Source: Skeletonema tropicum (Eukaryota; Bacillariophyta; Thalassiosirophyceae; Thalassiosirales; Thalassiosiraceae). Taken from it: DNA of 64,000 nt. This document shows positions 32,809 to 44,454 of the stretch, in pieces. Location of the stretch: the NCBI GenBank assembly GCA_037178625.1, contig CM074131.1:930001-994000 (forward strand), in the 5' to 3' direction. Every line of letters starts with the position of its first letter. Positions within the stretch are counted from its first letter, which is position 1. The position numbers were made by a program, and so were the translations under genes. A model generated the notes under the pieces. The model made no database searches. It worked only from the letters and a program-made list of their open reading frames with translations, and had not been told where the DNA came from.

Positions 32809-35800
32809 CTTCCTTCGGAGCACGATAAATCGGCCTCCCAAAATTTTTTTGAAAGCTAGGCCTGTACTCCACACGTAAACTGTCTAATAAAATAAAAAAT
32901 TATTTAGAATATGTTTTTGACCTCCAGTGTGGCTGATTCAAATTTCAAATCTGCACTTGTCAAAAAGACGATGACAACAAACCGTTACTACAGCCGAAAC
33001 ATGCTGCCTCTTTCATCGATACCATCCGTAGTGACCGTCGGCGCCCTTCTGACGATCGAAGGGGAGAGGAGATACAATTGCCCTGATAGTGAAGGGGGGA
33101 CTGGCTATGTCTCCCGTGTCCATACTGATGGAACATTTGACATCAACCTCACCGTTGGCGGCCGCCTTGAAAAAAACGTTCATCCACGGCGTATCCAGAG
33201 TAGTAATCCTCTTGTCACCTCCGCACGTCGTCGGGGAAATATTAATGATGATGCTGCAACAGGACCATCTCTACTGTCTCACAATTATATTCGGCCTCAG
33301 GGTGAGCGGCTACCATCTCCAAATAATACAGTTGGTGCCGATGCAACGACCGTTGCTGCAAACGATAGCAACTTTTCATTACTGACAACTTATCAAGTCA
33401 TCCAACAATGTTCTGGTTGGGACCCAAAATACAGCAACAAACCACACCCACTTATTTCTATGTTGGAGTGGGGCAAGAAAAAGCAACCGTGTGGTTGGGC
33501 GAGATGGCATGACGCTCGTTTGCGGGATAACGGCACCAAACGTGATATGTCAGGACAACTCACCGCAGATCAGAATATTCTCCTTGTCAACATGAAGAAG
33601 GAGACAGATAAATATGGAATCCTAACAGAGCTGGCTAAGAGTAGGGTTCAAAGGCATGGGTCCCAATGCCTTGTTGCAACATGCATTTGGTGTTGGGAAG
33701 ACGAAGGTAAAAGAGTGCATCTTGAAGTTTAATGAAAAGAACGGCACGGTGGAGCGTAAAGAGCGGAGCGATGCTGGGAAGACGCTGACGAATTCGAAGA
33801 AGAAGAGGGATCAGGTAGTCACTCCAAAAAATTACTTTAAGAAGTTGAAGCGCAAGCAGCACTCGGGGGAGGTGTTCACGGATCGTGAACTCAATGAAGC
33901 ATATGCGGATTTGAGTGAGGCGGAACGGCTGGCATGCGCTCAAGGTGCAGCCGGTTTGAAGAATCAGCTGGAGACCCTTGAAGCAGAGGTCCAACGAGTG
34001 ATGCAGCATACAAACGGATGCATCAGCTGGAGAAGATTAGCAGAACAAATTGCTGGAGGAGCCAAAAATGTCCAGCCGATTGGGCACCATGCATTGGCAA
34101 GATGGGTGATGGGCACGAATGGTTTCCGCTACACCGAGACGCAAACACTTCCACAATGTACATCCGAGCAAACCAAACAATCGCGGATGAAATGGGCTGT
34201 TGCATTCCATATCTTTTGGGACGGGGCAAGGATGGTGGCACAGAAAGTGCAGGTTCTCTACACAAACATTGACGAGAAGTGGTTTTATTCCTTGGTTATC
34301 CGGAGGCACAATAAAGTTGTTCCATTTTTCGGATGTGCTCCTGTTTCGCACCGACAAATAATGACATGAGGAGCGGTGGCACAGGGCACAAGATCTTGAT
34401 GACTCGATGCGGCGGGATGGTAAAAGCACAGAAGGACTCGTACAAGCGTGTGTACAATGAGGATGGGACGTACAATTATCCACATATTGCAGAGAATATG
34501 CTTCGCAAGAAAGGAGAGTACTACTTTGAAAACTGGGAGATCTGTGGAAGTCGGAGTGAGAAGGGTGGAGAGAAGAAGTTTAATTTGGCGAAATGGGTAC
34601 GGAATGAATACACGCCGGCGTTGCATGAGCTTGCTCAGAAGATTGAAGTGGAGACTGGAAAAAGAGTCGTGATCAGAGATGGATGGGACAATGCAACACC
34701 ACACGTGGAGAAGGGACTTCGGACGGAGATCAAACAGAGAAACGATGAAAGGGGGTGGCTATGGAAAGTGCAGCCGCCGAACAGTCCTCTTACAAATGCG
34801 TGCGATGCTGGCCTCTTCCCCTCTCTCGCAAAGATTGTCACTGCTATGCAAGGACTCAACAACCGCGGCCTTTACTTGCCAACTGAAAAGCTATGGGAAC
34901 TACTTCAGAAAGGTTGGGATCAGTATCCAGTGGAGAAGATCGCTCGGTTGTTCATCCATCAGACGCAAATAGCGGCAGCTATCCTTGAGTGCAATGGAGG
35001 AGACGACTTTGTTAAGGAGAAGAATGGACTGAGCTATGGTGTCAGGAAGGTAACCCAGCCACTGATGGAAGATGATGAAAATTACACGCCCAATCTGGCG
35101 ACAATGGAAGCTCCAAGTCGGAAGGTGGTCGGTGTCAAGGTGTGCGAGGTGATTGAAGGAGTCGATATAGACAAGATGAAGAAGCTAAAGTACGATCTTC
35201 CAAATGTTGATGATTACGACATCAGTGAATATCTTGACTTTGATGAGCTACAAATCATTGCAGGTGACGTTGATGACACAGACTACGACAACTTCACCGA
35301 TGAAGAGAAGGAGAGGTACAACAAGTTTGGTAAGGCTTTTGAAGACATGAGTGCAATTGAGTATCCGACCAATGACGAATAATTCTATACACGGAAAAAT
35401 AGGAATAAATAAATAATCGATATAGATTTACGAAGAAATCACATCTATTATCATCGTGTATCTGAACTCTGAAGGAGTAATCAGAAGTAGAGGCACTTCA
35501 TCGGTCAGCGCTGCACGCACAAAGTTATGCGAATTAAGGAGGCAAAAACTTTATTTCATAAACCGACAACACAATATGCTCTGCTGCTGTAGTCCGCTGA
35601 CAGAAGGTACCTTTGGTTTGGAGTCGGCAACAACTCTGGGGCTGTCAATGAAGGCCCTATTGGGCCTGTCGATCATGGTGAGTACAGCGAGGTGCCGGGT
35701 GCTGATGGAGGAGTTCTCATCCACACTCAAGGCCTCGTCAGTTTAAAATACATGTTTTTTAAGTTAGTATGGAAAATATGTGACCTACAGTGAACATGCG

Positions 35801-35854
35801 CGCCTAGCTTTAAATTTTTTTTTGGGTAGCCGATTTATCCCGCACCGAAGTAAG
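32809..35854 (+). mobile_element. Mariner-like element with ~55-bp TIRs, TA flanked
   Basis: 3046 bp. The left end CTTCCTTCGGAGC and right end (reverse complement) CTTACTTCGGTGC are followed on each side by ataaatcgg, ccc, an A/T run and aaagctaggc: imperfect TIRs of about 55 bp. Both sides are flanked by TA. The CTYMCTTCGG start resembles plant mariner-like elements (CTCCCTCCG). It landed on the last TA of TIR element B. Internal coding sequence is a broken transposase gene. Confidence 0.85.
32911..35382 (+). pseudogene. Mariner-like (plant MLE type) transposase, two frameshifts
   Basis: Three overlapping frames make up one transposase: 32911-33732, 33656-34369 and 34333-35382. The shifts lie at about 33623-33660 and 34340-34369, and neither fits a spliceable intron. 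The N-terminal part has a small beta-rich region (VTVGALLTIEGE ... DGTFDINLTVGG) that looks Tudor/KOW-like. The middle has a helix-turn-helix-like region (HAFGVGKTKVKEC). The catalytic core has TNIDEKWFY, RDGWDNATPH and QPPNSPLTNACDAGLF, giving acidic residues spaced D...D38D by my count. The QPPNSP block is typical of plant-type MLEs. The acidic C-terminal tail ends in PTNDE. This copy cannot make full-length transposase without frame correction. Confidence 0.85.
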
Positions 35855-36229
35855 TATATATAACAAGAACAAGCAACAAGTTCCAAATAGCTTGACATGA
35901 TACCAGATAATACCGCTGCGACTTTTATCATCACTCAAAATGATCTCTCTCATTCTCCGCACCTATATAACAAGTACTCTAGTTCGACAAAGTAAGTAAG
36001 TGTGATCTGTAACATCTAACAAGAACAAAACAAATTCCCAATGTAAAAGTAAGTGTGCAGTAGTACTTCTAGTAGTTGCCTGCTCTAGAATCTACTTGAG
36101 AAATTCAGTCCATTTCTGTACTGTTGAGAAGGAGGCATATCCAAGCAAGGGTGGCTTCTGTATCCAGCCAATGTGGATAATTGTACATAATTGTAATGAA
36201 ACAAGGCTGCCAAACCAATCTCTGAAGTG

Positions 36230-37095
36230 AAAAACACCGCTTCTACGGACGCTAGTCGTCAAAGTAGTACAATTGTGCTTGTTACTAGAAGCGGCTCATG
36301 CCCATACTGACGGCGAAAATACACGTTTGTAGCAAAACCCGGTTTTGCTGGCAAGCCCACAGTACAAATGTGCTTGTTTAGTATCTCTGCCGACTATAAT
36401 GGGCCACTAGAAGCGGCTCATGCCCATACTGACGGTGAGAGATACCATATGATTTGGTAGCAAATCAGGTGCTGCTGGCCAGCCCACACTGGATCTCTCA
36501 CATCAGCTATGAGGCTGTAGCACCGCTTCTACAGACGCTAGTCGTCTGAGCAGTACAAATGTGCTTGTTTAGTACCTCCGCCGACTATAATGGGCCACTT
36601 CAGAAGCGGCTCATGCCCGTACTGTCAGCGATACAGGTGCTGCTGGCCAGCCCACACTGGACCTCTCAAATCACTTACAAGGCTGAAGCACCGCTTCTAC
36701 GGAAGCTAGTCGTCTGAGCAGTACAAATGTGCTTGTTTAGTACCTCCACCGACTATAATGGGCCACTACAGAAGCGGCTCATGCCCATACTGACGGTGAT
36801 AGATACAATTTGGTAGCAAATCAGGTGCTGCCGGCCAGCCCACACTGGACCTCTCACATCAGCTACGAGGCTGTAGCACCGCATCTACGGACGCTAGTCG
36901 TCTGAGCAGTACAAATGTGCTTGTTTAGTACCTCCACCGACTATAATGGACCGCTACAGAAGCGGTTCATGCACATACTGACGGTGAGAGATACGATTTG
37001 GTAGCAATTCTAGTCGTTTGAGCAGTACGAATGTGCTTGTTAGTATCTCCGCCGACTATAATGGGCCACTAGAAGCGGCTCATGCCCATACGACG
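36230..37095. repeat. Satellite array, ~190-bp units, unit 2
   Basis: The same tandem units as at 20396, about four to five copies, with scattered substitutions and length variation. Confidence 0.85.
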
Positions 37096-37099
37096 GTGA

Positions 37100-37238
37100 G
37101 TGTATAACTCAAGAGAAACTATACGACGATTGTTTCGCCCTTGGGGGAGCGCTCCTGGATATGCTTCTGATTCAAATTGAGCCCCTCTTTTGAGCAGCTG
37201 GATTGTGACCCTACACATATTAGCACAGATGATTTCAT
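37100..37238 (-). pseudogene. HGD 5' fragment, pseudogene, unit 2 end
   Basis: The same truncated and frameshifted HGD start as at 21463-21601, ATG at 37238, with the same internal deletion. The deletion therefore predates the duplication of the unit. Confidence 0.8.
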
Positions 37239-37489
37239 AGAAGAAGGCAATTACTCTTTTCGAATTCCATGCAAGTACTTATCTAACGAAGAACATTATG
37301 GTTACTTTGCTTGAGCTTGCTCTCTTGAATTGTTGCAGCTCTAAGCTATTCCTTGAGATGATCGCAATCCTTTCAATTCTTTTTTGATTCTGATTCTTGG
37401 ATTCTTGATTCTTGGAGCTTGGACGGAGTTAACTTGTCGTAAAACGATCTTTCTCATTCTCCGCACACGTTCGACATGTGCAGTCCAAG

Positions 37490-38094
37490 ACATATCTTAC
37501 AAGTAGTTATCTACCTCTGATAAGGGTCTATGATGGAGGTCATACTGCACGATGCTCTCTTGTGGTACGACTGTGCCTCCACGTCAAAGGTTTGACCTGG
37601 CATATGGAGTGGTCTCCCGCTGTTCTGATGAGCAAGAGTCCTCTGACATTAGAAGACTCACTTGCACTTGAGCTGTCGCTAGGATATTGCTGTCGATGGG
37701 ACACGGATTCGATTTTCTTTTTCCATTTATTCCGCATTCTTTCGAAGAGGAGATGATAAGGATTTGGAACGAATTAGGAGGGATCTCTAAGCCTTGTTGC
37801 ATACCACACAACTACATCATAAGACGTAAGTATTCACACTGTATTCACATCACAGCCTTACGCCTTACTTTATTACTTATCATGGGACGAATAAATATCA
37901 TCGTATCGCCAATAAAGTGACGGCTGAAGTGACGGCTGAGATGAAATGTGACGGAATCCGTCTCTGTCCGTCACTTTGGTGACGGATCAGTGACGGATAT
38001 GTGACGGGTAGGTGACGGAAGTGACGGCTATATGACAGCACTCGGACCGTCACTTATCGCCAAAATATCGCCAGCCCGAACGTTGCTATCTAAC
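37490..38094. other. Foreign segment between units 2 and 3, with GTGACGG minisatellite
   Basis: No counterpart exists in unit 1. No supported gene; small ORFs (for example 37687-37920) have no recognisable motif. At about 37915-38054 a run of gtgacgg words begins aagtgacgg and ends ccgtcactt, and the copy of atcgccaa on each side could be a target duplication of a ~140-bp MITE. Confidence 0.45.
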
Positions 38095-38730
38095 CACGGA
38101 CAGGATGGGTGTCGCAACCCGGCTCCCGCCAAAATATGCGAGGGCCGGACAGAATTGATGACACCGGTCGGCAGCCCCGTAGGTGCCGCCAGGCCCGCCC
38201 CTTGACACCCGTCTGCGTCTAGATAGAAAGTACTAATAAATCGAATAATTCGCAATTGATCGACGATTGACACCAATAAATCGCTAGTTACGTCCACTAA
38301 TCGCTAGTATTTGTGCAAGACATGATGAGAGCACTTTAATGATGTGTTAAATGCAACCAGAAAGGCTCGTGCACGCCAAGCCGAAAGATAGAACGAATCG
38401 ATTGCTAGCTTTTGGACGATGGAATCGAACGAATGAAATCGAACGAATGGAATCGAACAAATGGAATCGAATGGAATCGAACAAATGGAATCAAATGGAA
38501 TCGAACGATCGAATCGAATCGAACGAATCGAATCGAATCGTTATATTATTGGTGTCAATCGTCGATCAATTGCGAATTATTCGATTTATTAGTACATTCT
38601 ATCTAGACGCAGACGGGTGTCAAGGGGCGGGCCTGGCGGCACCTACGGGGCTGCCGACGGGTGTCAACAATTCTGTCCGGCCCTCGCATATTTTGGCGGG
38701 AGCCGGGTTGCGACACCCATCCTGTCCGTG
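38095..38730. mobile_element. Foldback element with 184-bp inverted arms
   Basis: The arms 38095-38278 and 38547-38730 are reverse complements with only a handful of mismatches, both starting CACGGACAGGATGGGTGTCG. The 268-bp centre contains a minisatellite of cgaacgaatggaat units (about 38392-38540). ATCTAAC flanks both sides (38088-38094 and 38731-38737), and the units elsewhere carry this word once, so it is probably a 7-bp target duplication. No transposase. Confidence 0.8.
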
Positions 38731-39593
38731 ATCTAACGAAGAACATTATGGTTACTTTGCTTGAGCGACAAAACGATCTTTCTCATTCTCCGCACACGTT
38801 CGACATGTGAATAACAAGTCCTGATCATGGCTCAATTCTGAGTTCTGGTAACGTGACTTATGAAAGCGAAGCTGATACCGCTGCGACTTTCAACTTAACG
38901 TAAAACGATCTTTCTCATTCTCCGCACACGTTCGACATGAATATCATGCTCTAAAACTGAGAACCAACCAGGCAACCTCAGGCAACCTCAATCTCGAGCA
39001 ACTCCAGCGATGTGATCTTCTGATCTTCATTACCTACTTCTTTGGAAGTGGAGATGAAAACTGAATTACTTACAAGACTGCTCAGCAAAGAGCGAGAGAG
39101 GGAGATGATTCCACGTTCGACATGCTGCAAGAAGCAAAGGAACAAGCTAGAACTTCAACTGAGAACCAAGGCAGCAACCTCAAGCAATTCCTCCGATCTT
39201 CTTGTGAATCGATGCATTGCATGTTATATTTACTTCTATGGAACTGGAGACGGACACTGAAATACTTTTTATGTGACTGCTCAGCAGACAGAAGAGAGAG
39301 AGAGACTTCTCCCTTCTTCCCATCTATACTTCTTATACTCCCTCTCCTGGTTTGTCTCGTTCTATCCCCGAGTGGATGATGAATCTTTAAAAGCGAGGGA
39401 AAGATTGACATGCTACTGCCTTTTACAAACACATCAGTTTAGCCTATCTTTATCTATGGTACTCTTGTCAAAATGTGAATGTTTATCATGTGCAATGCAT
39501 GATATAGTTCCTAAATTCATTCACAAAGAGTTTGGGTTTGAGGCGACGTAAAAACAAGGAGGAAACAGACGGCATGGTATGTCGGCCATGCGG

Positions 39594-40646
39594 TCATGCA
39601 ACGTCGTCATTCGGGCTGTTTGCGGGGGGCTTTCTATCGTCTATATCATTTTCATCAGCATGTTCTCTTGTAGATTGCGCAGGACTTGGAACTAGGTCTG
39701 GATCACTTCCTCGCCATAAACTATCATAGACGAAGCCTGCGGCAGAGTCTCTGGTTAATATACCTGGTGGTGCTACAAGCTGAGCAGTAGCGGCATCGTG
39801 AAATGCGCTCTCGTTGTGTATTTCTAAGGTTGAGAAGTACTCTTCCAAATCTTGTTCCAGTCTCCGCCAAGCATTTTGTGACGAGTAAGATGACATCGCA
39901 GGAGTAGTTCCTTCCATTGCAGAAAATGTATCTGAGGGCATGCTTTCTAATTGACTACTTTCATCGGCTTGTTCTTCATTTAATATGCTGCCTCGGCTGG
40001 GTGTTTCTCTCCCTATCGATGTGTCTTCAGCATGATTTTCTTTGGGGTTTTCTCTGCTATTGCTGAGAGTCATCTCAAGGTCAGCAGAAGGATCATTTTC
40101 CAGTGACCTTATTGAGATCTGTTGCGAGTCAACAGATTCTTGTCTCGATGCGACGGTGTTTTGTGAGTTGACGTCGTTTGGTATTGAGTAATTATCCTTC
40201 TCAATCTCTTTCTTGACATCATTCAAGATCCAATGTTTCTGGTTGATATTTCTCAGCTCGGATTTTTCTCTGTCTATCCCTGGAACAATGTCACGGCCTT
40301 TTGCTTCTGCAGGTTACATCATACATAATCAAATGAGAATTATCATTTCATTCATACAAGAAGAAGGGGCATCAGGCAGCAAAGGGTTTGAAAAGATGAA
40401 ACCACAATGAATTGCCCGGTCTACTTTACATGAGAAAAGCATATCTTATCTCTTAGAACTATATATTCCTGGCTGAAGCGCATATCACTTACCATTTTCT
40501 ACGCTAGTGCTGGTCGTATCGTACTGAGAATGAGATTGCTGTTGATCTACTATCATCGGTTGTACAATGACGAGCGAGTCCTCGTTCACCTTCGCAGAGG
40601 AATCCATCTCGCTGCCAGAGCTGCTTTTCGGATCCTCGTCACTCAT
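39594..40646 (-). CDS. Unknown acidic Ser/Glu-rich protein, array copy 3
   Basis: Exons 40646-40493 and 40306-39594 with the same splice sites as copies 1 and 2. Compared with those it has an in-frame insertion of one residue (QQISIRSLEN) and an in-frame loss of four residues near the C-terminus (STREHADEN). Because these indels keep the frame and the rest is conserved, selection on the protein is plausible. Function unknown. Confidence 0.6.
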
Positions 40647-41453
40647 TTTTTGCGCTGGTTGATTGAGTCAATTTAATTATGGATATGAGATAGAGGCACA
40701 ACACTGGAGGCTGTGTTGATTATTATTTGCTCTATATTATATTCTATCTGCCTCACAGCTTTCAACAGGTACATCATATGATGTTATGGTACATTCCAAC
40801 TCCCTCCACAGCAACGTTGGATAAGCAGGTTGAAAATTCAGGTGAAAGAAGTTGAAAACATTACCGCCCAGGCCAGGTTCTCAAGGAAAGTTTATGTAGG
40901 CTTCGTCGCAAATCTTGATAAGTAAAGATATGAATTGCTGTTGTTTGAAAAAGATAGAATGACACGAAGCTTTGCTCCCAACATGACCTAAACCCACATG
41001 TTCATAACCTTATATGTCACGTTTTTCTTGAGAAAGAGAAGAAACAGGAACGTGACGTGCTCCGCTCATTTGAGGCGGGCGGCTCCTGCTGGCTGACTGA
41101 CTGGCGCTTCGAGCTTCGACTTGATGTGTAGCCTTGCCTGAGTATTATTTGCTTGCTCTTGATGAAATGAAGCCCGCTTCATGATGATCTACAGCATACG
41201 AAGGCCCACTGCTCAATGCCCTCCAAACTCAGAACGATAGCTCTCAATTCAAGAGGGATACTGCAACAACTTTTCTCCTAGTTCCAGTTCCAATACTTCT
41301 CACCTTCGTTTCTGCTCAGGTTCCATAATATTACAAATTCATTGTCATCTTAACAGTGAAATGCATATCTACACCTTTCTGTCGTAGAGCCGATTGTTTT
41401 GGGTACTCTCCTCTACAAACGTCCTGAAACTGAGCCACTGGCAAGCCGCGAGA

Positions 41454-42359
41454 ATGAGCAATAATACAGAGCATACAGCTGACGGTTCCGAGGAGGATCT
41501 TCTCCACAGATGCACATCGGCACCCTTTGTCTCAGGTATCATCGCAAACTTGAAGAGAATACGAGAGGAGAAACAGGTAGGTGATCAGCAGCTTCGATCT
41601 TTTGCTACCTTTCGAGTGCTTGCTTTCAGTGCTGCTAGCTTTGCCTCCCTCCCTTTGAGCTGGTACTATGTGTTTTTGACGTATCCAAACTACTCAGATC
41701 CATTCCATCTATTATTTATGTATCCACTGTCATTTCACATTCCACACTCCCTCTTCTGGCAGAAGATAATGATTTGACTCTTCAGTCACTTCTGATGCAG
41801 CGAGAGAGGACATTATCCGAGCTGAACTTCATCTCAAAACAAGCGTCGCTGTTTGATGGTGTCAAGGAGATTGTAAATACTTCACCTTCTAGAGTAGAGC
41901 TGGTTCAAAAAAAAGGAATCAAGCGTGAAAGAAGCATATGTTGCTCTTGCCGCACAACAACCATCTTCACTCAGCAACGGGCGTAATGCAAAACAAAGGC
42001 TGCTTGAAGATACATTGCTTGGGAGAGAAATATCGTACCCAAACAAAGAATCGGTTCAAGAAATAGATGATGGTAATTCTTCACTCTTGAATACAGCGCG
42101 AAAGACTGCATTTTGGTTGTCTTCGACTACCTCTCCACCAGGAATGCTCACACCCCACGATGCTTGGTACTCCTATTTTACTCACCGCCAAAGATATGAC
42201 TTCTCAAACAACACAGTTCAAGATGTGAGTATCGAGAGTATACTGCTAGCTGCTGCCGGTGAAATGCGCATACACCAGAAACACTCAAGAATGAAGTGGA
42301 TGAATGCCCTGCGTCGGTCGTCGCTGTTCAAGCAACATCCTCTAACCATTATGTGGTAG
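41454..42359 (+). pseudogene. Unknown plus-strand gene of the array, copy 3 (longest)
   Basis: Starts MSNNTEHTADG at 41454. It has the same intron position but a shorter intron that happens to be open. The eight-A frame break (about 41907-41914) is present, but the second lesion of copies 1 and 2 is absent. The frame after the A run therefore continues through FWLSSTTSPPGMLTPHDAWY and FTHRQRYDF to a stop at 42359, ending KHSRMKWMNALRRSSLFKQH and seven more residues. Except for the A run this copy would be intact. No family recognised. Confidence 0.5.
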
Positions 42360-43064
42360 CGGAGGGAGGGGGGGGATTGTCAGGGGCGCATGTCTTTGCC
42401 ATCCAGATCTGTGGTAATGGCCCAGTGTTCAGAAATGGAACAGGGAAGACAAGAAGTGGGTGGTAATAAGAGCCCCTTGCAGACAGTGAGGATGCGCCAT
42501 AGCCTTTCTCTTTCTGCTTCACTTTTCCAACTTCGTAAGGCTCGAAAATATTGCTTCTCTCTGTAAGGTATGGTATTTTCCGTCGTCTTTGCCAATTTAC
42601 CTTACGATGGTCGAGGTTCAAGTGCGATGACAGAACTGGTTTCAGTTGTCTCCTTCGCTTCGATATTGAAATCGACAGCCAAAGCTGTTGGAATTTTACA
42701 ACATATGTAAACATTCAGTTCGATCGATGACACGTACGTGGGAAGATCGACGCCGAGATGCCCGCCCCTAACCTACCCCGCGATAAGTAGTACATCACGA
42801 TTATCGCCACAGCTGGGTGGGATTGGATCTAATACATTGAAGGTGGAGGGTGCAGGGAGGTGGACAGCTTTCTTTTGAACCTCTTCTTTTTAACCTCTTG
42901 GAAGTGGCTAAAACGGTGTAAATGAGGAGTCTTTTCTCAAATGAGGTACTCAAAATATCCGAACATGGTATTGAAACTATATTAGGCCTATATCTCTTGA
43001 TAAGTTTATATCTGTAACAAGTAACAAGAACAAGCAACAAGTTCCCAAATAGCTTGACCTGATA

Positions 43065-43652
43065 CTAGGGTGCACCGTGTGCGAGGAAAAGAGAAGAGAT
43101 AAAGCAGTTGTACATAGGCGCAGCACGCAGCCGAGGCTGAACAGTGAGCAGCAACCTCAGGAAGGCACAGGTATCTTGATTTTCGAACGCCGACCCCATG
43201 CCTGCGTGAGGCAGGCGATGGGGTCAGCGGCAGATTCTTCTCACTACTCACTAACTTCAGCTAATAAAATTCTTTTCTCTAGAGCATTGCCTAGCCGTAT
43301 CATAGCTTATGCGGGCAGCATTACTTATTCGATCAAATGAGTCAGTTGTACGATTCGAAACGATAGGGTGCCAAAAGAATCGCTGTAACATTTGTGTGAC
43401 GATATTCGAACACTGTTATGTTGGTGTAACAAAATGTAACAATGACTAACCCTAACAAAATTCCTTCCCGCAATAATTAAGGATTTCTACACTTAAGGGC
43501 TTCCCGCAATTTCTCAAAACGAATGTGAACAACCCTGGATTCTTGAGTATTCGTTTTTGTTCTTGGCGCTTCACGGGTCCCTCCCCGTTCGCGATTATTT
43601 TGAGTGCCTTTCGAAAGAATCAGGGAAATGGTGTGGCATTCTAACCAGATGA
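43065..43652. mobile_element. Insertion specific to unit 3, unclassified
   Basis: Units 1 and 2 run straight through ttgacatgatacc, whereas unit 3 is interrupted after gatac at 43064 and resumes with gatacc near 43655, suggesting a short target duplication. The insert contains an imperfect hairpin with 14-15-bp arms (gaccccatgcctgc / gcaggcgatggggtc) at 43192-43226 and several tgtaac words. No ORF with a recognisable domain; 43077-43340 is open but featureless. Confidence 0.45.
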
Positions 43653-43708
43653 TACCGCTGCGACTTTTAACTTGACACAAAAAGATCTCTCTCATATTCT
43701 CCGCACTA

Positions 43709-44211
43709 GGGAGCGCGGGAAAGCGGGCTGCATCCCGATTTTTATGCCGATAAATGCCCCCTTTTCTGATAATACCTAATGTAAAGTAATCCAATAAGAT
43801 TCAACGCATACCATTGATCGCCAAAAATTGATTTGCCGCTCGGCATTACGGTTACGCCGATTAACGCCGAATAACCCCGAGTAACGCCGCTCGGCATTAC
43901 GGTTACGCCGAGTAATGCCGAGTAATGCCGAGTAATGCCGAGTAATGCCGAGCGGCTCATGATGTGCGCATATAATAATGCCGAGTAACGCCGAGTAATT
44001 CCGAGTAGTGCCGCTCGGCAATAGTAGTTATGCCGAGTAACGCCGAGTAACGCCGAGTAAAGCAGGCGGCGTAACCGTTATGCCGAGCGGCACAATATTT
44101 GGCGATATGCGTTGAATTTCTTAAAAATGGGAAACTTGACTTTTTACACTTTCGCTTTTAATGCCGGATGATTCCGAGTAAAAGTACGCAAGCCCCCTTT
44201 CCCGCGCTCCC
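43709..44211. mobile_element. Foldback/MITE with gccgagtaa repeats, CTA flanked
   Basis: 503 bp. The ends GGGAGCGCGGGAAAG are inverted, and CTA flanks both sides (43706-43708 and 44212-44214). Further inverted homology continues inside (attcaacgcat, tcgcca, gccgctcggcat, acggttacgccg). The centre is a tandem run of gccgagtaa/t units. Units 1 and 2 lack the insert. The 3-bp target size would fit several superfamilies. Confidence 0.75.
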
Positions 44212-44454
44212 CTACTTAGTTCGACAAAGTATGTATGATCTGTAACATCTAACAAGAACAAGAACAAATTCCCAATGTAAAAGTAAGTGTGCAGTAGTAC
44301 TTCTAGTAGTTGCCTGCTCTAGAATCTACTTGAGAAATTCAGTCCATTTCTGTACTGTTGAGAAGGAGGCATATCCAAGCAAGGGTGGCTTCTGTATCCA
44401 GCCAATGTGGATAATTGTACATAATTGTAATGAAACAAGGCTGCCAAACCAATC

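Larger units (their letters stand above)
26294..35856. mobile_element. TIR DNA element, copy B, interrupted by gypsy and mariner-like elements
   Basis: The left end begins TAGCTGTCTCATCTCC at 26294; its inverted partner ends at 32808. Over 24 bp the two match at 23 positions. TA precedes the left end, and TA follows the right end once the mariner-like element is removed. Without insertions the element is about 1.54 kb, close to copy A (1.52 kb). Copy A lacks the gypsy insert, and the unit 3 sequence at about 43018 lacks the whole element, so both empty sites are available in this window. Confidence 0.75.
21937..37489. repeat. Tandem block, unit 2, split by nested insertions
   Basis: The closest relative of unit 1; coding parts differ by only a few bases. 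Unit 2 DNA occupies 21937-26293 and resumes at 35857. The 9.6 kb between is a TIR element with a gypsy element inside it and a mariner-like element at its right end. Unit 2 then continues through its satellite (36230-37095) and HGD fragment (37100-37238) to about 37489. Confidence 0.85.

Noticed and set aside
37687..37920. ORF reading MLSMGHGFDFLFPFIPH between units 2 and 3
   Set aside because: Short, absent from unit 1, with no recognisable family and an overlapping minus-strand frame; left as part of a foreign spacer.
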